Assembly (NCBI GenBank): GCA_018398815.1
Contig: CM031600.1
Location: forward strand, 56,428,801-56,492,800
Source of the DNA: Conus ventricosus
Lineage: Eukaryota; Mollusca; Gastropoda; Neogastropoda; Conidae
DNA length: 64,000 bases
Reading direction: 5' to 3'
The notes beneath the pieces are model-generated. The model was not told the DNA's origin. It worked only from the letters and a program-made list of their open reading frames with translations, and ran no database searches. The first letter of the stretch is position 1, and each line of letters starts with the position of its first letter. The position numbers and the translations under genes are program-made. Below are positions 49,061 through 59,268 of this stretch, one piece after another.

Positions 49061-49874
49061 GTGGGTGGTGGAGGACAGAGAGAAGAGAAGGTCCACACAA
49101 ACACAGCACCAAAGCCCCTCTGGATCGGTTTAATCATCACCAAAACGGACCTTCTGGCGCATAGCACGTAAACAGTAATCATCGAAAGAAGCCTGAATGT
49201 AGTAACGTACACTGAAGATGCATGTCAGTATAATGGCCTACGAACACAAAAAAGACTTCAAAGCTCAAATTTGTATGCAGACGGCAGAGAGCGAGAAAAT
49301 CGGAGGGCTACAGACGTCATGCGTGTGGGTGTGTGTGTAATTCGATATGCGGTCTCAACATGCTCGTCTGAGCAAATCGTGCGTGTGTGGGTGGGGGAGC
49401 CCCTAACAGCCCGCGGAACTCTATGGACCTAGGTGGTTTGTTTCGAACTACACTCTACGCCACTGTTGCACATACCACTTGAAACGTAAATTCCAATACA
49501 ACCGTAAATCCGCATCTGCTCTGCAAGACACCGAATCGTACACTTTGCTCAGGCTTACGAAATTCTTGGAAGCTTCACTGGGCTTAAAAGTCTTATGGAA
49601 TTTTCAGAACCTTCACAAAGAAGTGTGGTGGAATGTGCCGAAAGTCTACAGGAGAAAATTTTTCTTCTTCAGATTCTTAGACGCTTCACAGAGCAGTTCG
49701 TGTAGTTCTTTTTGACCGACAGTATAAACTTTCTGGGGGAGGGCTTGTCTCGACCAAAGTAGGCCGCGAAAAGTTGGAAACATCGGAAGAAAAGAAAGAA
49801 AGAGGGAAGGAAAAATCCAAGTGCGCCGTGTTCGAAGATCCCGAGGCTAGGGGTGTGGCGGGGGCAGCGGGTCT
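49061..49874. other. Region downstream of the minus-strand gene; possible 3' UTR
   Basis: Non-repetitive and without recognised coding content. If the minus-strand gene is real, its 3' UTR lies in the upper part. I see no clear minus-strand AATAAA (TTTATT on plus) directly below the stop codon, so the end of the transcript is unknown. Confidence 0.3.
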
Positions 49875-50026
49875 TCACTTCATGGGAGACTCTCCATGGG
49901 CGGACCGATCCCAGCAGCGAACGGCGCAGGCTCGGTGCTCCAGCTTGCACATCTCGTAGGAGCTGCTGGTCCGGGACCGGGCGGCGCAGGCGATGAAGTC
50001 CGGGACGCAGGACGAGGTGTAACAGC
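49875..50026 (-). CDS. Terminal exon of a small cysteine-rich, probably secreted protein
   Basis: Minus-strand acceptor TGTCCAG|GC lies at 50028-50027, after a long C/T tract that includes a run of ~27 C. The exon begins with two bases completing a codon, then reads CYTSSCVPDFIACAARSR, then EMCKLEHRACAVRCW, and ends at a stop at 49877-49875. It has six cysteines, spaced 4, 6, 12, 6 and 3 residues apart. Third codon positions are mostly G or C, as expected of a coding exon and unlike its surroundings. The C-x6-C spacing before the fifth cysteine recalls Kazal or follistatin modules, but the spacing between the third and fourth does not fit the classical pattern, so I leave the family open. Phase fits the exon at 51528-51466. 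Confidence 0.6.
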
Positions 50027-50036
50027 CTGGACAGGA

Positions 50037-50063
50037 GGGGGGGGGGGGGGGGGGGGGGGGGGG
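50037..50063. repeat. Poly-G run beside the terminal exon
   Basis: About 27 G on plus, a C run on minus, forming the polypyrimidine tract upstream of the acceptor of the minus-strand terminal exon. A 13-C run at 50104-50116 could pair with it. Confidence 0.95.
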
Positions 50064-50099
50064 ACAAACAAACAAAAATTACCGTGCAGATTAAGTCGC

Positions 50100-50131
<32 letters not shown>

Positions 50132-50401
50132 TGAAAGAAAGAAAAAATAATGTGCCGTCTTCATTTTCTTACGGTATTTTGAATCGAGTTACAGTCTTAT
50201 TACTTGAAATACAATTTAGAAAAAAAGAAAACGCATCAGAACGCATTCCCTCTGCAAATTGGTTTTTAGGGACTACATGTGTCAAGCTTTCCCCTTTTCA
50301 AAAGAAAAGCGATTTGAACAGGAATTTCTGTCTTTTCACTCTTACAATACTATCAAGAGTTTAATGCATCATGAAAATTGAACCATATTTCAATCTGCCT
50401 G

Positions 50402-50420
50402 CCCCCCCCCCCCCCCCCCC
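50402..50420. repeat. Poly-C run followed by A-rich tract
   Basis: Nineteen C followed by A-rich words with AAACAAA motifs to about 50470. Confidence 0.9.
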
Positions 50421-51465
50421 CAAAAAAAAACAAAACAAACACAAAAAAAAACATACAAAAACAAACAAACCCGTAAGCACAAATTACAAGTAGGGAGTAC
50501 CAAACGCGTCAAAATAGTAATACTCGTCTGCATGCACTACCACTCATGTTCAGATTCGTCTGTGTACATAACTAGTCAAGTTCAGTCTCATGGTTTAAAC
50601 TGCTATTTAAGTGTCAACTTAGGACTCGCCTGCATTTACTACCAGTCAAGTATTGGGTTCCAACGTATGATGGGGAGAGGTCAGAGATCTTGCGGTTTAC
50701 GTAGAGGAGGGCAAAGCAAGAAAATGTGTACAAAAATCAATTATTTACATATTTTACTTAAAATTTTCTGAGTTTATAGATAATCCCTGTAACCTAATTT
50801 TTTTGAACGACGATTATCTAACCGAAAAAAAAGACATTTCAGTTAAGGTTTTCTTAGTACTTTTACACGTTCAAGGCCATTCGTTGCCTTGTCCTGCTAT
50901 TTACCCATGCTTCATGAAGCTATTTACGTAGGTCGCCAACACACAACAGTCAGATGTTATCACCGTTATACGGCAGTGGGTTTGGTGTGGGTGTCGGGCT
51001 AAATTCTTTCCGAAATGAGCTTAAGGTAAATCCGGTAACTTAAGCAGTGCTTTCTTAAACCATTTTTTTTCTGTACTTGGGTGCGTTTTCTTACTACAGG
51101 GATTTCTCCTGGCGCCAACCTAAAAACGAAAACAACCCCACCCCACTCCCAAAAAAGTGTGTGTGGATTAGATACAATGCTTTGGCGAGGGAAAGACAGC
51201 GTAATCGAATAAGAAAAGTATACTAAGAGAAAGCAGTGAACCCGCTTTCTTACATACTAATGCAAATCGGGCATTAATTTTGTACAGTGTATGGGCCATA
51301 CATAGAAAGGCAGGAAATGGAGGGGGGAAAATCATCCCTTGGGAACATTTCCTGGTTATCCCCATCTCCCATTAGCTGCTGCTCGAGATCTTGTTCTCTC
51401 AGAAGGCTAGAACCATGTTAGTATTGATCTTCGAAAGACGAAGGAAGAGCAGGTCGCGGACTTAC
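50421..51465. other. Intronic or intergenic interval without recognised feature
   Basis: AT-rich, with no repeat that I recognise. Under the minus-strand gene model this is part of the last intron (50027-51465). Confidence 0.4.
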
Positions 51466-51528
51466 CGTAAAGGCTCGTGTAAGCACCAAGGCTTTCCTCT
51501 GCAAGGTCACTTGCATCTATCTCAGAGT
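51466..51528 (-). CDS. Internal exon of the small cysteine-rich protein gene
   Basis: A 63-base minus-strand exon bounded by a strong acceptor (TATCTTTTTCAG|AC) and a consensus donor (TACG|GTAAGT). Only one frame is open: two bases, then SEIDASDLAEESLGAYTSLY, then one base. The stretch is acidic, like a propeptide or spacer. The single leftover base plus the two bases of the exon at 50026 make a glycine codon, so the splice is in frame. Two good splice signals around one short open stretch, and correct phase on the 3' side, make this more convincing than its length suggests. A weaker plus-strand reading of the same stretch exists. Confidence 0.55.
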
Positions 51529-51726
51529 CTGAAAAAGATAAAGGAGGTAGATTACAACTCTTCCCAAGAAATCAACAAGACACTTGATTAACGCTTCTTT
51601 CAATGGGACAGGATATGTAGAAGAGAAATGAAAAATCAAGCTGAATGACTGGATATGTACCGTCATCTGACTTTTTTTTTATATATACTTTACCCTAACC
51701 CTCTTTTTTCCTTTCCTCTGTTGCAG

Positions 51727-51989
51727 GTAAACGGATGGTATGGCAGACAGAGATACCCCATCACAGAAGAGTGGGGGAACTTGTCTCTTCATCGATACCA
51801 CCAGACACTCCGGACGGAAGGAAACGGAAGGAAATGGCGCGTTTGATGTTGGGCGTCGGAGGAGGATTCAACTCGCGACATCCCGCCTCGGTGATCTACA
51901 ATGACTCATCAGACATTCCTCCTCCCATGTGCCCTGCTGAACCTGCTCCTGTAAAAGTATCCCAGCTGAATGGCAAAAAGGGCCAGTGA
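51727..51989 (+). CDS. Terminal coding exon of an unidentified gene
   Basis: Acceptor TTTCCTCTGTTGCAG at 51712-51726 is close to consensus. After two bases the frame reads KRMVWQTEIPHHRRVGELVS, later DTPDGRKRKEMARLMLGVGG, then FNSRHPASVIYNDSSD, a proline-rich part and VSQLNGKKGQ before the stop at 51987-51989. The mixture of residues is natural and not repetitive, and the other strand is closed here. About 86 codons. No membrane segment; the end is hydrophilic. I do not recognise the family. Upstream plus-strand exons were not found. It lies within an intron of the proposed minus-strand gene. Confidence 0.5.
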
Positions 51990-52022
51990 CAGTTTTTCAC
52001 AGCGTCTAGGACACAGCCTTAC

Positions 52023-52086
52023 GGGCAGCGGGGCCAATCCCTCTCGCTCCGGCGCCTGAACCCTTTCTGACCTGAATGCACCCATG
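52023..52086 (-). CDS. Candidate internal exon of the small cysteine-rich protein gene
   Basis: A 64-base minus-strand segment between an acceptor (TGTCCTACCCAG|CA) and a donor (GCCC|GTAAGG). In the frame required by the proposed first exon (phase 0) it reads HGCIQVRKGSGAGARGIGPA plus one residue and leaves one base, which is exactly what the exon at 51528 needs. A second frame is also open, and the segment lies just beyond the stop codon of the plus-strand exon 51727-51989, probably in its 3' UTR. It is therefore the weakest link of the model. Confidence 0.3.
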
Positions 52087-52354
52087 CTGGGTAGGACAGA
52101 CAGGGGGTTTCGAGCAGGAAGATGCGATCCTACGAGTAGTTCGACCTCACGATCGTTGGTTCCAAAGAGGAAACGGTCTGTCCACAAGATGCGGAGCTCT
52201 TTTGCAAACCGCTGAAATTCGATGTTCAAAAGGTTAAATCTTAGTGGTACGAGTAGGGACAAAAGTTCCACAGGCAAGGTTAGAGGGTGGTAAGGTCAGG
52301 TCACTAGGTAGGGTACTAGTTCATGGGGGTGACGTATGGTCAGGTCACTATGGG

Positions 52355-53045
52355 GTGGGACTCTCCGTAAAGGAAAAAACAGGAAATGTAGGGGGGTCCG
52401 GGGGCATGCGCCCCGCAAAATTTTGGGTTGCTACATTCAATTCTGTGCAATCTGGTGCATTTTGAGACTGAAATTAAATTTTAAAGGAAAAAAGCCAACT
52501 TTGTTTTTTACACCAAAATCTATAAAAATCAACTATACTTACTGTCTTTCACAGTTTGGACCAACTGTAGATAAGAGTTTCTTTTCAACCTAATGGCACA
52601 CAAAAGTAATGCAAGATGTCCAGCTCCCAAGTGTGGAGCCGGACATCTTGTAGCAACTTTTCCGTGTGAACTGTAATTTATTTGCAGTAAGCAAGGCCAC
52701 ATGCATTAAGTTTGGCTATAAACTGGCCTATTATTTCATCATCATCCACCTTGCCCTCCAACCAGTCCCACTTGTTCTTCAAAGAACTGTCGCAGGAAAC
52801 ATTTTCTCCGCGTGAAACGACGTCTCTTCGACGTGTCGCCATTTTGAAGATCGCAAAACCGGAAGGAGAAAGTTACCAAGTTAACTGCGAATCCAAGCCG
52901 TTTAAGAATTTCGAATAGTTTGTGGATAAATGACACCCGATGTTTTTGAAGACATGAATAGCAGATCGCTCCCGCGGAACTGACACGCTGTTACGCGGAA
53001 TGAACAAGGATCTGCCGCGGAAGTCCGCGGAAAAATCCCGCCCCT
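52355..53045 (-). mobile_element. Insertion within the minisatellite, probable non-autonomous transposon
   Basis: This segment interrupts the tandem array. One edge carries AGGGGGGTCCGGGGGCATGC GCCCCGCAAAATTTT; the other, read on minus, carries CGCAGGGGCGGGATTTTTCC GCGG. Both words resemble parts of widespread invertebrate repeats as I remember them. Inside is a plus-strand mini-frame, MAHKSNARCPAPKCGAGHLV (about 52592-52651), that holds a near-perfect hairpin. No transposase was seen, and the terminal inverted repeats and target duplication could not be set by eye. Confidence 0.45.
52612..52650. other. Near-perfect hairpin
   Basis: CAAGATGTCCAGCTCC (52612-52627) and GGAGCCGGACATCTTG (52635-52650) pair along 16 positions with one mismatch, with a 7-base loop. 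Located in the insertion within the minisatellite. Confidence 0.8.
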
Positions 53046-54198
53046 GCGAGTTAGGTCGCTATGGAGGTGGTGACGTCATCAAGTCAGGTGACTGGGTCAT
53101 GGGGGGAGGCGAGATCGACCAGGTCAAAAGGTAGGGCACAAGGTCATGGGGTGAGGAATAGACAGGTCATTATTAGGTCGCTATGGAGGTGAGGTGACGT
53201 CATCAAGTCGGGCGACTGGGTCATGGGGTGAGGCGAGATCGGCCAGGTCAAAAGGTAGGGCACAAGGTCATGGGGTGAGGAATAGCCAGGCCACTAAGGC
53301 CATGGTTAGGTCGCTATGGAGGTGACGTCATCAAGTCATGTGACTGGGTCATGGGTTGAGGCGAGATCGGCCAGGTCAAAAGGTAGGGCACAAGGTCATG
53401 GGGTGAGGTATGGTCAGGTCACTAAGGTCATGGTTAGGTCGCTATGGAGGCGACATCAAGTCAGGCGACTGGGTCATGGGGCGAGGCGAGATTGGCCAGG
53501 TCAAAAGGTAGGGCACAAGGTCGTGGGGTGAGGAATAGACAGGTCATTATTAGGTCGCTATGGAGGTGAGGTGACGTCATCAAGTCGGGCGACTGGGTCA
53601 TGGGGGTGAGGCGAGATCGGCCAGGTCAAAAGGTAGGGCACAAGGTCATTGGGTGAGGAATAGCCAGGCCACTAAGGCCATGGTTAGGTCGCTATGTAGG
53701 TGACGTCATCAAGTCAGGTGACGTCATCAAGTCAGGTGACTGGGTCATGGGGTGAGGTATGGTCAGGTCACTAAGGCCATGGTTAGGTCGCTATGGAGGT
53801 GAGAAGTGAGGTGAGGTCAGGTCACATCAAGTCAAGTGACTGGGTCATGGAGTGAGATGTTTACATGTTTGAATTGGGCGGGAAATTTGTTTCCCATCTG
53901 TCAACATCGTGCCCAGTGTTTGAAAACGTGACTGATTTTGATCGAAACGTCAGTCATTTTACGTGAGGAGGTAACGTGGTGAGTGTATGATAGACACAGA
54001 ACATACGACGGATCAAAATGGAAGTGGACTCTGACACAACGGGTAAGACTGCAGTGGCGGCCCAAGTGCGTTTACTATAGACGTCGATACACGTCCAAGA
54101 CGTAGACAAATCCGTCGCTGGCTTTCTTTTTCACAATTTTTATGTCGGTCAGGACTGCATACAGTATAGGCAGCTTGGTTAGACGGCCAGTCTCTTAC

Positions 54199-54285
54199 CT
54201 GCAATCTGTTTTCTTCCAAACGCTGTAAAGCACAAATGGCTTGAAAATCCGAAAAAAAGAGGGACAAAATGCAAACTACTTGCAT
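54199..54285 (-). CDS. Candidate first exon with signal peptide
   Basis: Minus-strand ATG at 54285 opens 29 codons: MQVVCILSLFFSDFQAICA followed by LQRLEENRLQ, then donor CAG|GTAAGA at 54199/54198. The hydrophobic core V-V-C-I-L-S-L-F-F followed by a small-residue A-I-C-A site looks like a secretory signal peptide, though it is short and lacks a basic N-terminus. The exon ends in phase 0, which fits the segment at 52086-52023 but not the exon at 51528 directly. A secreted product would agree with the cysteine-rich terminal exon. The link between these exons is inferred from strand, order and phase only. Confidence 0.35.
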
Positions 54286-54289
54286 CAAT

Positions 54290-55822
54290 GAAGGTTAGCG
54301 ACTAGTCGGAGAAGCTGAACAGGAGGAGAAAAGTCACGATGGAAAGATGGTTCATGGTGGGTTTTTTTTTTTTTTTTTGGGGGGGGGGGGCTTTTTCAAC
54401 TGCCCCTCCTCCCGTTTTTCATTTGTTATCGCCAAGTCATCTTGTGCAAAAACGTGTAAGTGCTATGTATTATTGTTACAGCAAGACAATTCGTGTTGAG
54501 GAGGGAAAAATATATGCGTTGGTAACCGTTCTGTGGCAGTTGTGATCGCGTTTTGCCTGTGGACAGGAGTTTCTATTGCCAATTTCATAGAATAAACAGC
54601 TTGACCTGGTGGTTGTCTTGCCGAAATGGTGACAACTGAAACCTGATTGTTTTGAAAACCTGGTTTTCTAAAGCAGATGCATGAAATCGAGTGCGTTTGC
54701 TGATGCACGTGCATGGGTCTAGCTTAATTTCCATCGAGTGAAGTGAACTCGTGTTCATATTCTGTCTATATAAGCAAAGTACCTTGTAGGGTTGCTGGTC
54801 GGGGATGGCTCGCACAACGCATCTTAATTTTGACAATTGTGATTGGAACTTTTGTGCTTTGTCTATGGAAAGTTTGCGTGGCCAGTTTGACATGGTTTTT
54901 TCCCCGTAAACCTCCCGATTCTTGTCCCGTTAGTCGTGTTATATGTTTGATAACTAGTCTCATGTTCTCAATTCAAGTATACTTTATTATCTCAAGAGAA
55001 ATTATTATCGGGTGCAACCCATTTATTACAAACGTATTACATAACACGAAAAGACAGGATTTCATTTAGAGGCCTACGAGGAAAAAAACCCAAAAAAAAA
55101 ACCGTTTAAATCACCATGAATAAGATATTTACATACTTTTAAACGGTCTTTAAGAGCCTTTTAAAAGCAGGATCCAGCAAATCAAATGCATTTTAAGACC
55201 CCCTCCCCCCCCCAACACACAACTACATATGCAAAAATACATGCATGATACATGCGCGAATCTGCAACAGAACATACACACACATGTGCGTATCTGCACA
55301 CAAGAAAGCGCACACACACAGATGTACATATGCACACATACATAATTACTGTTCAAAGTAAGAGAAATGTACCTTCTGCCTCGTTTTCTCAATAACAAAC
55401 ACCTAAAAATCGAGTGCTGATGCATGGGTCTAGCTTCATTACGAGTTATCATACAACATGCACAGGTATCGAGCCGTCACAGAACATATGACGCCCCAAA
55501 ACATGGCAAGGATCCCCCTCCCCACTTCGAATTTCAGCGATTCCAAATCAAAATTCACGACAACAAAAAACCGAATAAACCCTTCAACAAGGACAACCGA
55601 CCATAATTTAAGGCTGGACTTTCTCTCTGCACAGGACTCATTCTGCCGATAAGTCCTGGAAAAAACATGCCCTTTTCACCCATTTCCATGTCTGTGGCAA
55701 TACACGATGCACAATAGGAACACTGTTCACCCTCTATACAGCATGACACTGCTTAAGACTCGCTAATTAAAGTTTGCTTGTAAGGACAGAGCACTGCGCT
55801 CGACTTCTCGTCCTTAGTGTAT

Positions 55823-55858
<36 letters not shown>

Positions 55859-56290
55859 ATAAAAAGACATCTATAGAACATCTTGCGATCAACATTTTCT
55901 GTATAGTTTACTGCATGCATGCAAATTTCACTGGTGGAGAGCCTTCAGTGTTCACGTTAGATCTCGGACAAGCTGGAGATCAGTGATGTAGCGATCCACA
56001 TAGAAACTTTAAAAATGTGTTCTGTTAAACTTTGCCAAGATCATCATCATCTCTACGCTATCATGGAACAGAGAAAACATAAAATTCAGCGAGTCGACCA
56101 CACAGTGTTCGTCCCATCGGTAAAATACCTAAGACGTCAGAGACAATTTTTTTTTTCCATTTTAAAGATTTCAAATGCCCATGTTCCAGAAAGTACTCTT
56201 AAGTGTTTATCTTATTCATTCCATCCTTAATCTCAATATAGGACAGCGAGGCTTACTCGTCACAGATTGTGATCAGACAAATCCCAAACA
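54290..56290. other. Non-coding interval with a 33-G run
   Basis: A T-run plus G-run lies at 54362-54391. The word TGATGCA-TGGGTCTAGCTT occurs near 54703 and again near 55417, suggesting a small old duplication. A run of 33 G lies at 55825-55857. No exon recognised. Confidence 0.45.
55825..55857. repeat. Poly-G run, 33 bases
   Basis: The longest uninterrupted G run in the window. A G-quadruplex or polymerase-stalling structure is possible. Confidence 0.97.
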
Positions 56291-56299
56291 TCAAACTGG

Positions 56300-56345
56300 G
56301 GGTCGAAATAGCTTATTTGGTTAAAGCGCCAGACTCGTCCTAACC
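56300..56345 (+). mobile_element. tRNA-derived SINE head fragment
   Basis: GGTCGAAATAGCTTATTTGG TTAAAGCGCCAGACTCGTCC resembles the first half of a tRNA (A-box and anticodon arm). The B-box half is missing; a ~70-bp tandem repeat follows directly. Confidence 0.5.
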
Positions 56346-56528
56346 TGAGACTAAAATAGTTGGCCGACATCTATATCATCCAGGATAAACTGGCTATGAT
56401 CTGAGAAGCCTCGATACTTTAAAATATTTGGCCGACATCTATATTATCCAGGATAAACTGGCTATAAGGATGAGAAGTCCTGAGACTCTTAAAATACATG
56501 GCTGACACCTATATTATCCAGATTAAAC
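56344..56528. repeat. ~70-bp tandem repeat, two and a half copies
   Basis: CCTGAGACT, AAAATATTTGGCCGACATCT, ATATTATCCAGGATAAACTG, GCTATAAGGATGAGAAG recur at 56344-56408, 56409-56478 and 56479-56528 with substitutions. Confidence 0.85.
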
Positions 56529-56529
56529 C

Positions 56530-59222
56530 CTTTGTGCGAATCTGCTTAGTGGAGTACAGGCACGTACAGTGAGATACGCCGCCGATAAAGATCGTGTAAA
56601 CCGACCAAAACAAAACGGCATATACTTGGATACCTGGACAGGGAAGGGACACCACGAACTATTTTCAATGGCTCAACGAGATGCTGTAAGGCAAGGAAAA
56701 AACGGCAGCAACATAACCGTCTGTCGCAGCATCTCTACCATCCATTTGTCATAGGAAGATACGGCGAGGATTCGCTCGATTTTTAGACTGGAAAGCGCTC
56801 GGGATTCAAGAAACTAGGTGCAACCAAATGAAACTACCAATTGAATTTCAAAAGGAAGAATTATTCCGGAAAGTGTTCTACGAATTAAAAAGCGGTACAG
56901 ACACTTTATAAACGAACTAAGAGGAAGAACTAAAGGACTCGTGGGAGCGGGGAAACGGTGTGAGTGACGAGGGGGGGGGGGGGGGGGGGGGGGGGATAAG
57001 GCTTAAAGCAAGCGTTTAAAATCAAGATTAAAAACTGTTGCAGTAAAATACCTACAGCTTTTTTATACTCTTCACGCACACCGCACACACCAACTTATGG
57101 AGAAAAAACTCTGCTCCGAAGATGAATTCTTGAGACCGCTCATCTGTGTAGCAAGCAAACCGAAGCGACACAGTAAATCATTTTGGGTCAGTGAGACCGA
57201 CACAATATAAAAAGTCTGCATAACCCAAACCGTATTCAGTCTACCGACTTCAACTTCAAGACAAGAGGAGCAACTTTGAAGGGGAAAAAAACAAAAATTT
57301 TCATTGAATGGGAACTGATAAGCCCACTCATTACAGTAGAGAGAAATTCGAGCTCGATAGATCATCCCTCCCCCCCTCCCCCCAGAAAACCGTTCGTGAC
57401 GTGTTTTAAGAGTGCTGATGTACGGCATTCGATTGTCTGCCAAGAACAAAAGCTCTTCTTACCTTTCATTTAAGGACAGGGAGTGGGCAAAGACAGATAA
57501 ACACGTGGGGAGTATTTAAAGCATTGTTATGTACATCACTTGGGCCGTCTGAAGACGACCAAATTTTCTCGCCTATTTGCTATTGTGCACTTTAATAAAA
57601 ACGTTACTGTGCATCTTGTTTTCGTATGCTAATTTGCATTTTGCTTCGTCTTCAGTAACAATGCGGTCTGGAAGCAAGTCTGCCTCTTTTTGACCGTTCA
57701 TTCTCTGTCATATCCTATTTGCTGACGTGCACAGTTCAATGTCCTCTTCTTCACATTTCTGCCTTAGCTATTTTTTTTCACACCTGTCTTTGCTTTTCTT
57801 CTACGTTTTGTGCAGTTTGTGTGATTAAGTGAATTTTTTTTTGGCGATTTTTGAAGAAGACATCTTTGTCGAAAATTCGCTTTTCTGCCTAGTACTATGT
57901 ATCAAAAACGCATTTCCTTGCAGCCTGCTTTGTGTAAGTATTTGTTTGTCTTCAATAACGCTGCTATGTTCGAAGACAGAAGAACCGCGCGTTTATAGGC
58001 GTGACAAGGTCCCTGGCAGGAGGCCGCATTGATCAGTCAGTGGCCCACCTGAGGCAGTTAGAAATAGGTGATGATGCATTACATCATTTTTCTGTTTGAT
58101 GTTTACTTGAGAGAAAGATGCGGTTGATCCTCTGTTGAGTCGATGCGAAATCTGCCGGTAATCCATCATCATGATCCGATTACCCTTTTTGACGGAGGGG
58201 GGGGGGGGGGGGGGGGGAGCATGGAGGTGGGATGAAGTGCGTATTGATACTTACAGATTAATCCAACCTTTTTTTTCAATCCAGACGGCAGAAGCGAAGT
58301 CCTCTCAGATAATGTCCGTCCTCCCCTTACTGACCCCCCCCCCTTTTTTTTTTTTTAAATAATAATTTCGTGCCGAGATAGGGTAAGCGATGGGCTGATT
58401 CTGATGTCGATCTGTGCTTTACGGAGGTTTCCTTTTTTTTGTTTTTGTTTTTAATTGGAGCGCCCGACCGCCCTTGATCTAAAGCTACACGTGCAACGAT
58501 GCGTCATAATGCAAGTTCAAAGTAGGTCTTAAAGACTTCGCTGACAGAATGATCATGTTCGCGACGAAAATAACGATTTAAACCCTTGAAATCGGTAAAA
58601 ATTTGTCACTGTTGGTCGTAGACATAATGGAGAAGTTATCGATTTTTTTTTAAACAAAGTATTTTTTGTTTTGTTTTACCTGGTTACAGCTAAACTACAG
58701 ATGAGTAGGAAGAAAGTGGCCATTTGACGGCGGGATGATGGCTACAGTCAAAAACTGTGTGGGACTCTTAAATGTAGTGTGTTCACTTGGAAAAGCAGGT
58801 CTGTAGAGCAAGGGCAGAGAGACGGGTGGGGTAGTAGTGGTGGGGAGTGAAGAGGAGGAGGAGGACTAGCGCAAACGGCTTTCCAGCTTCACGCGTTATC
58901 GGCGCAGCGCGGCTTACCGACAAAGGGGGTGGTGGTGGCGGCGGGAAGTCATCACACTCTAAATGGCATCATCCTCGGTCACATGACCACACGTGGCCAT
59001 TTCACGTAACGATGCAAAACAAGACCTTTCCTTCCGGTCCTGATCGCCACGGCGCAAAGTAATGGCCCGTAGAAAGCGCGACCCAGGCTTGCAGGGACAA
59101 ACGGTACCGGGAATTTTTGTTATCATCGTATTATTTTCTTTTTTCGCTCTCCAGCACCGTTAGCGGGGTCCTGATCCGCGCGCTTTATGGAGCCCTTTGA
59201 CGGCTCCTGTGCCATTGTGTGT

Positions 59223-59268
<46 letters not shown>

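Larger units (their letters stand above)
52240..53855. repeat. ~125-bp minisatellite, split by an insertion
   Basis: Unit words: TTAGGTCGCTATGGAGGTGA, CGTCATCAAGTCAGGTGACT, GGGTCATGGGGTGAGGCGAG, ATCGGCCAGGTCAAAAGGTA, GGGCACAAGGTCATGGGGTG. The word AGGTCGCTATG starts units near 53050, 53174, 53306, 53432, 53552, 53683 and 53786. Related GGTCAGGTCACTA words at 52270-52345 belong to the same array but lie on the other side of a ~690-bp insertion. The array falls in the proposed first intron of the minus-strand gene. Confidence 0.9.

Noticed and set aside
48683..49212. Gly/Pro-rich ORFs of 162-164 codons on both strands
   Set aside because: Produced by the G-rich and C-rich tracts; stops are simply avoided by base composition.
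49875..50026. Confident Kazal-domain assignment for the cysteine-rich exon
   Set aside because: Spacing between the third and fourth cysteines (12) and the tyrosine position do not fit the classical pattern, so only a loose resemblance is stated.
51402..51485. Plus-strand exon antisense to the minus exon at 51466-51528
   Set aside because: The TCTCTCAG acceptor and GTAAGC donor are plausible, but the minus-strand signals are stronger and have a phase-matched partner exon.
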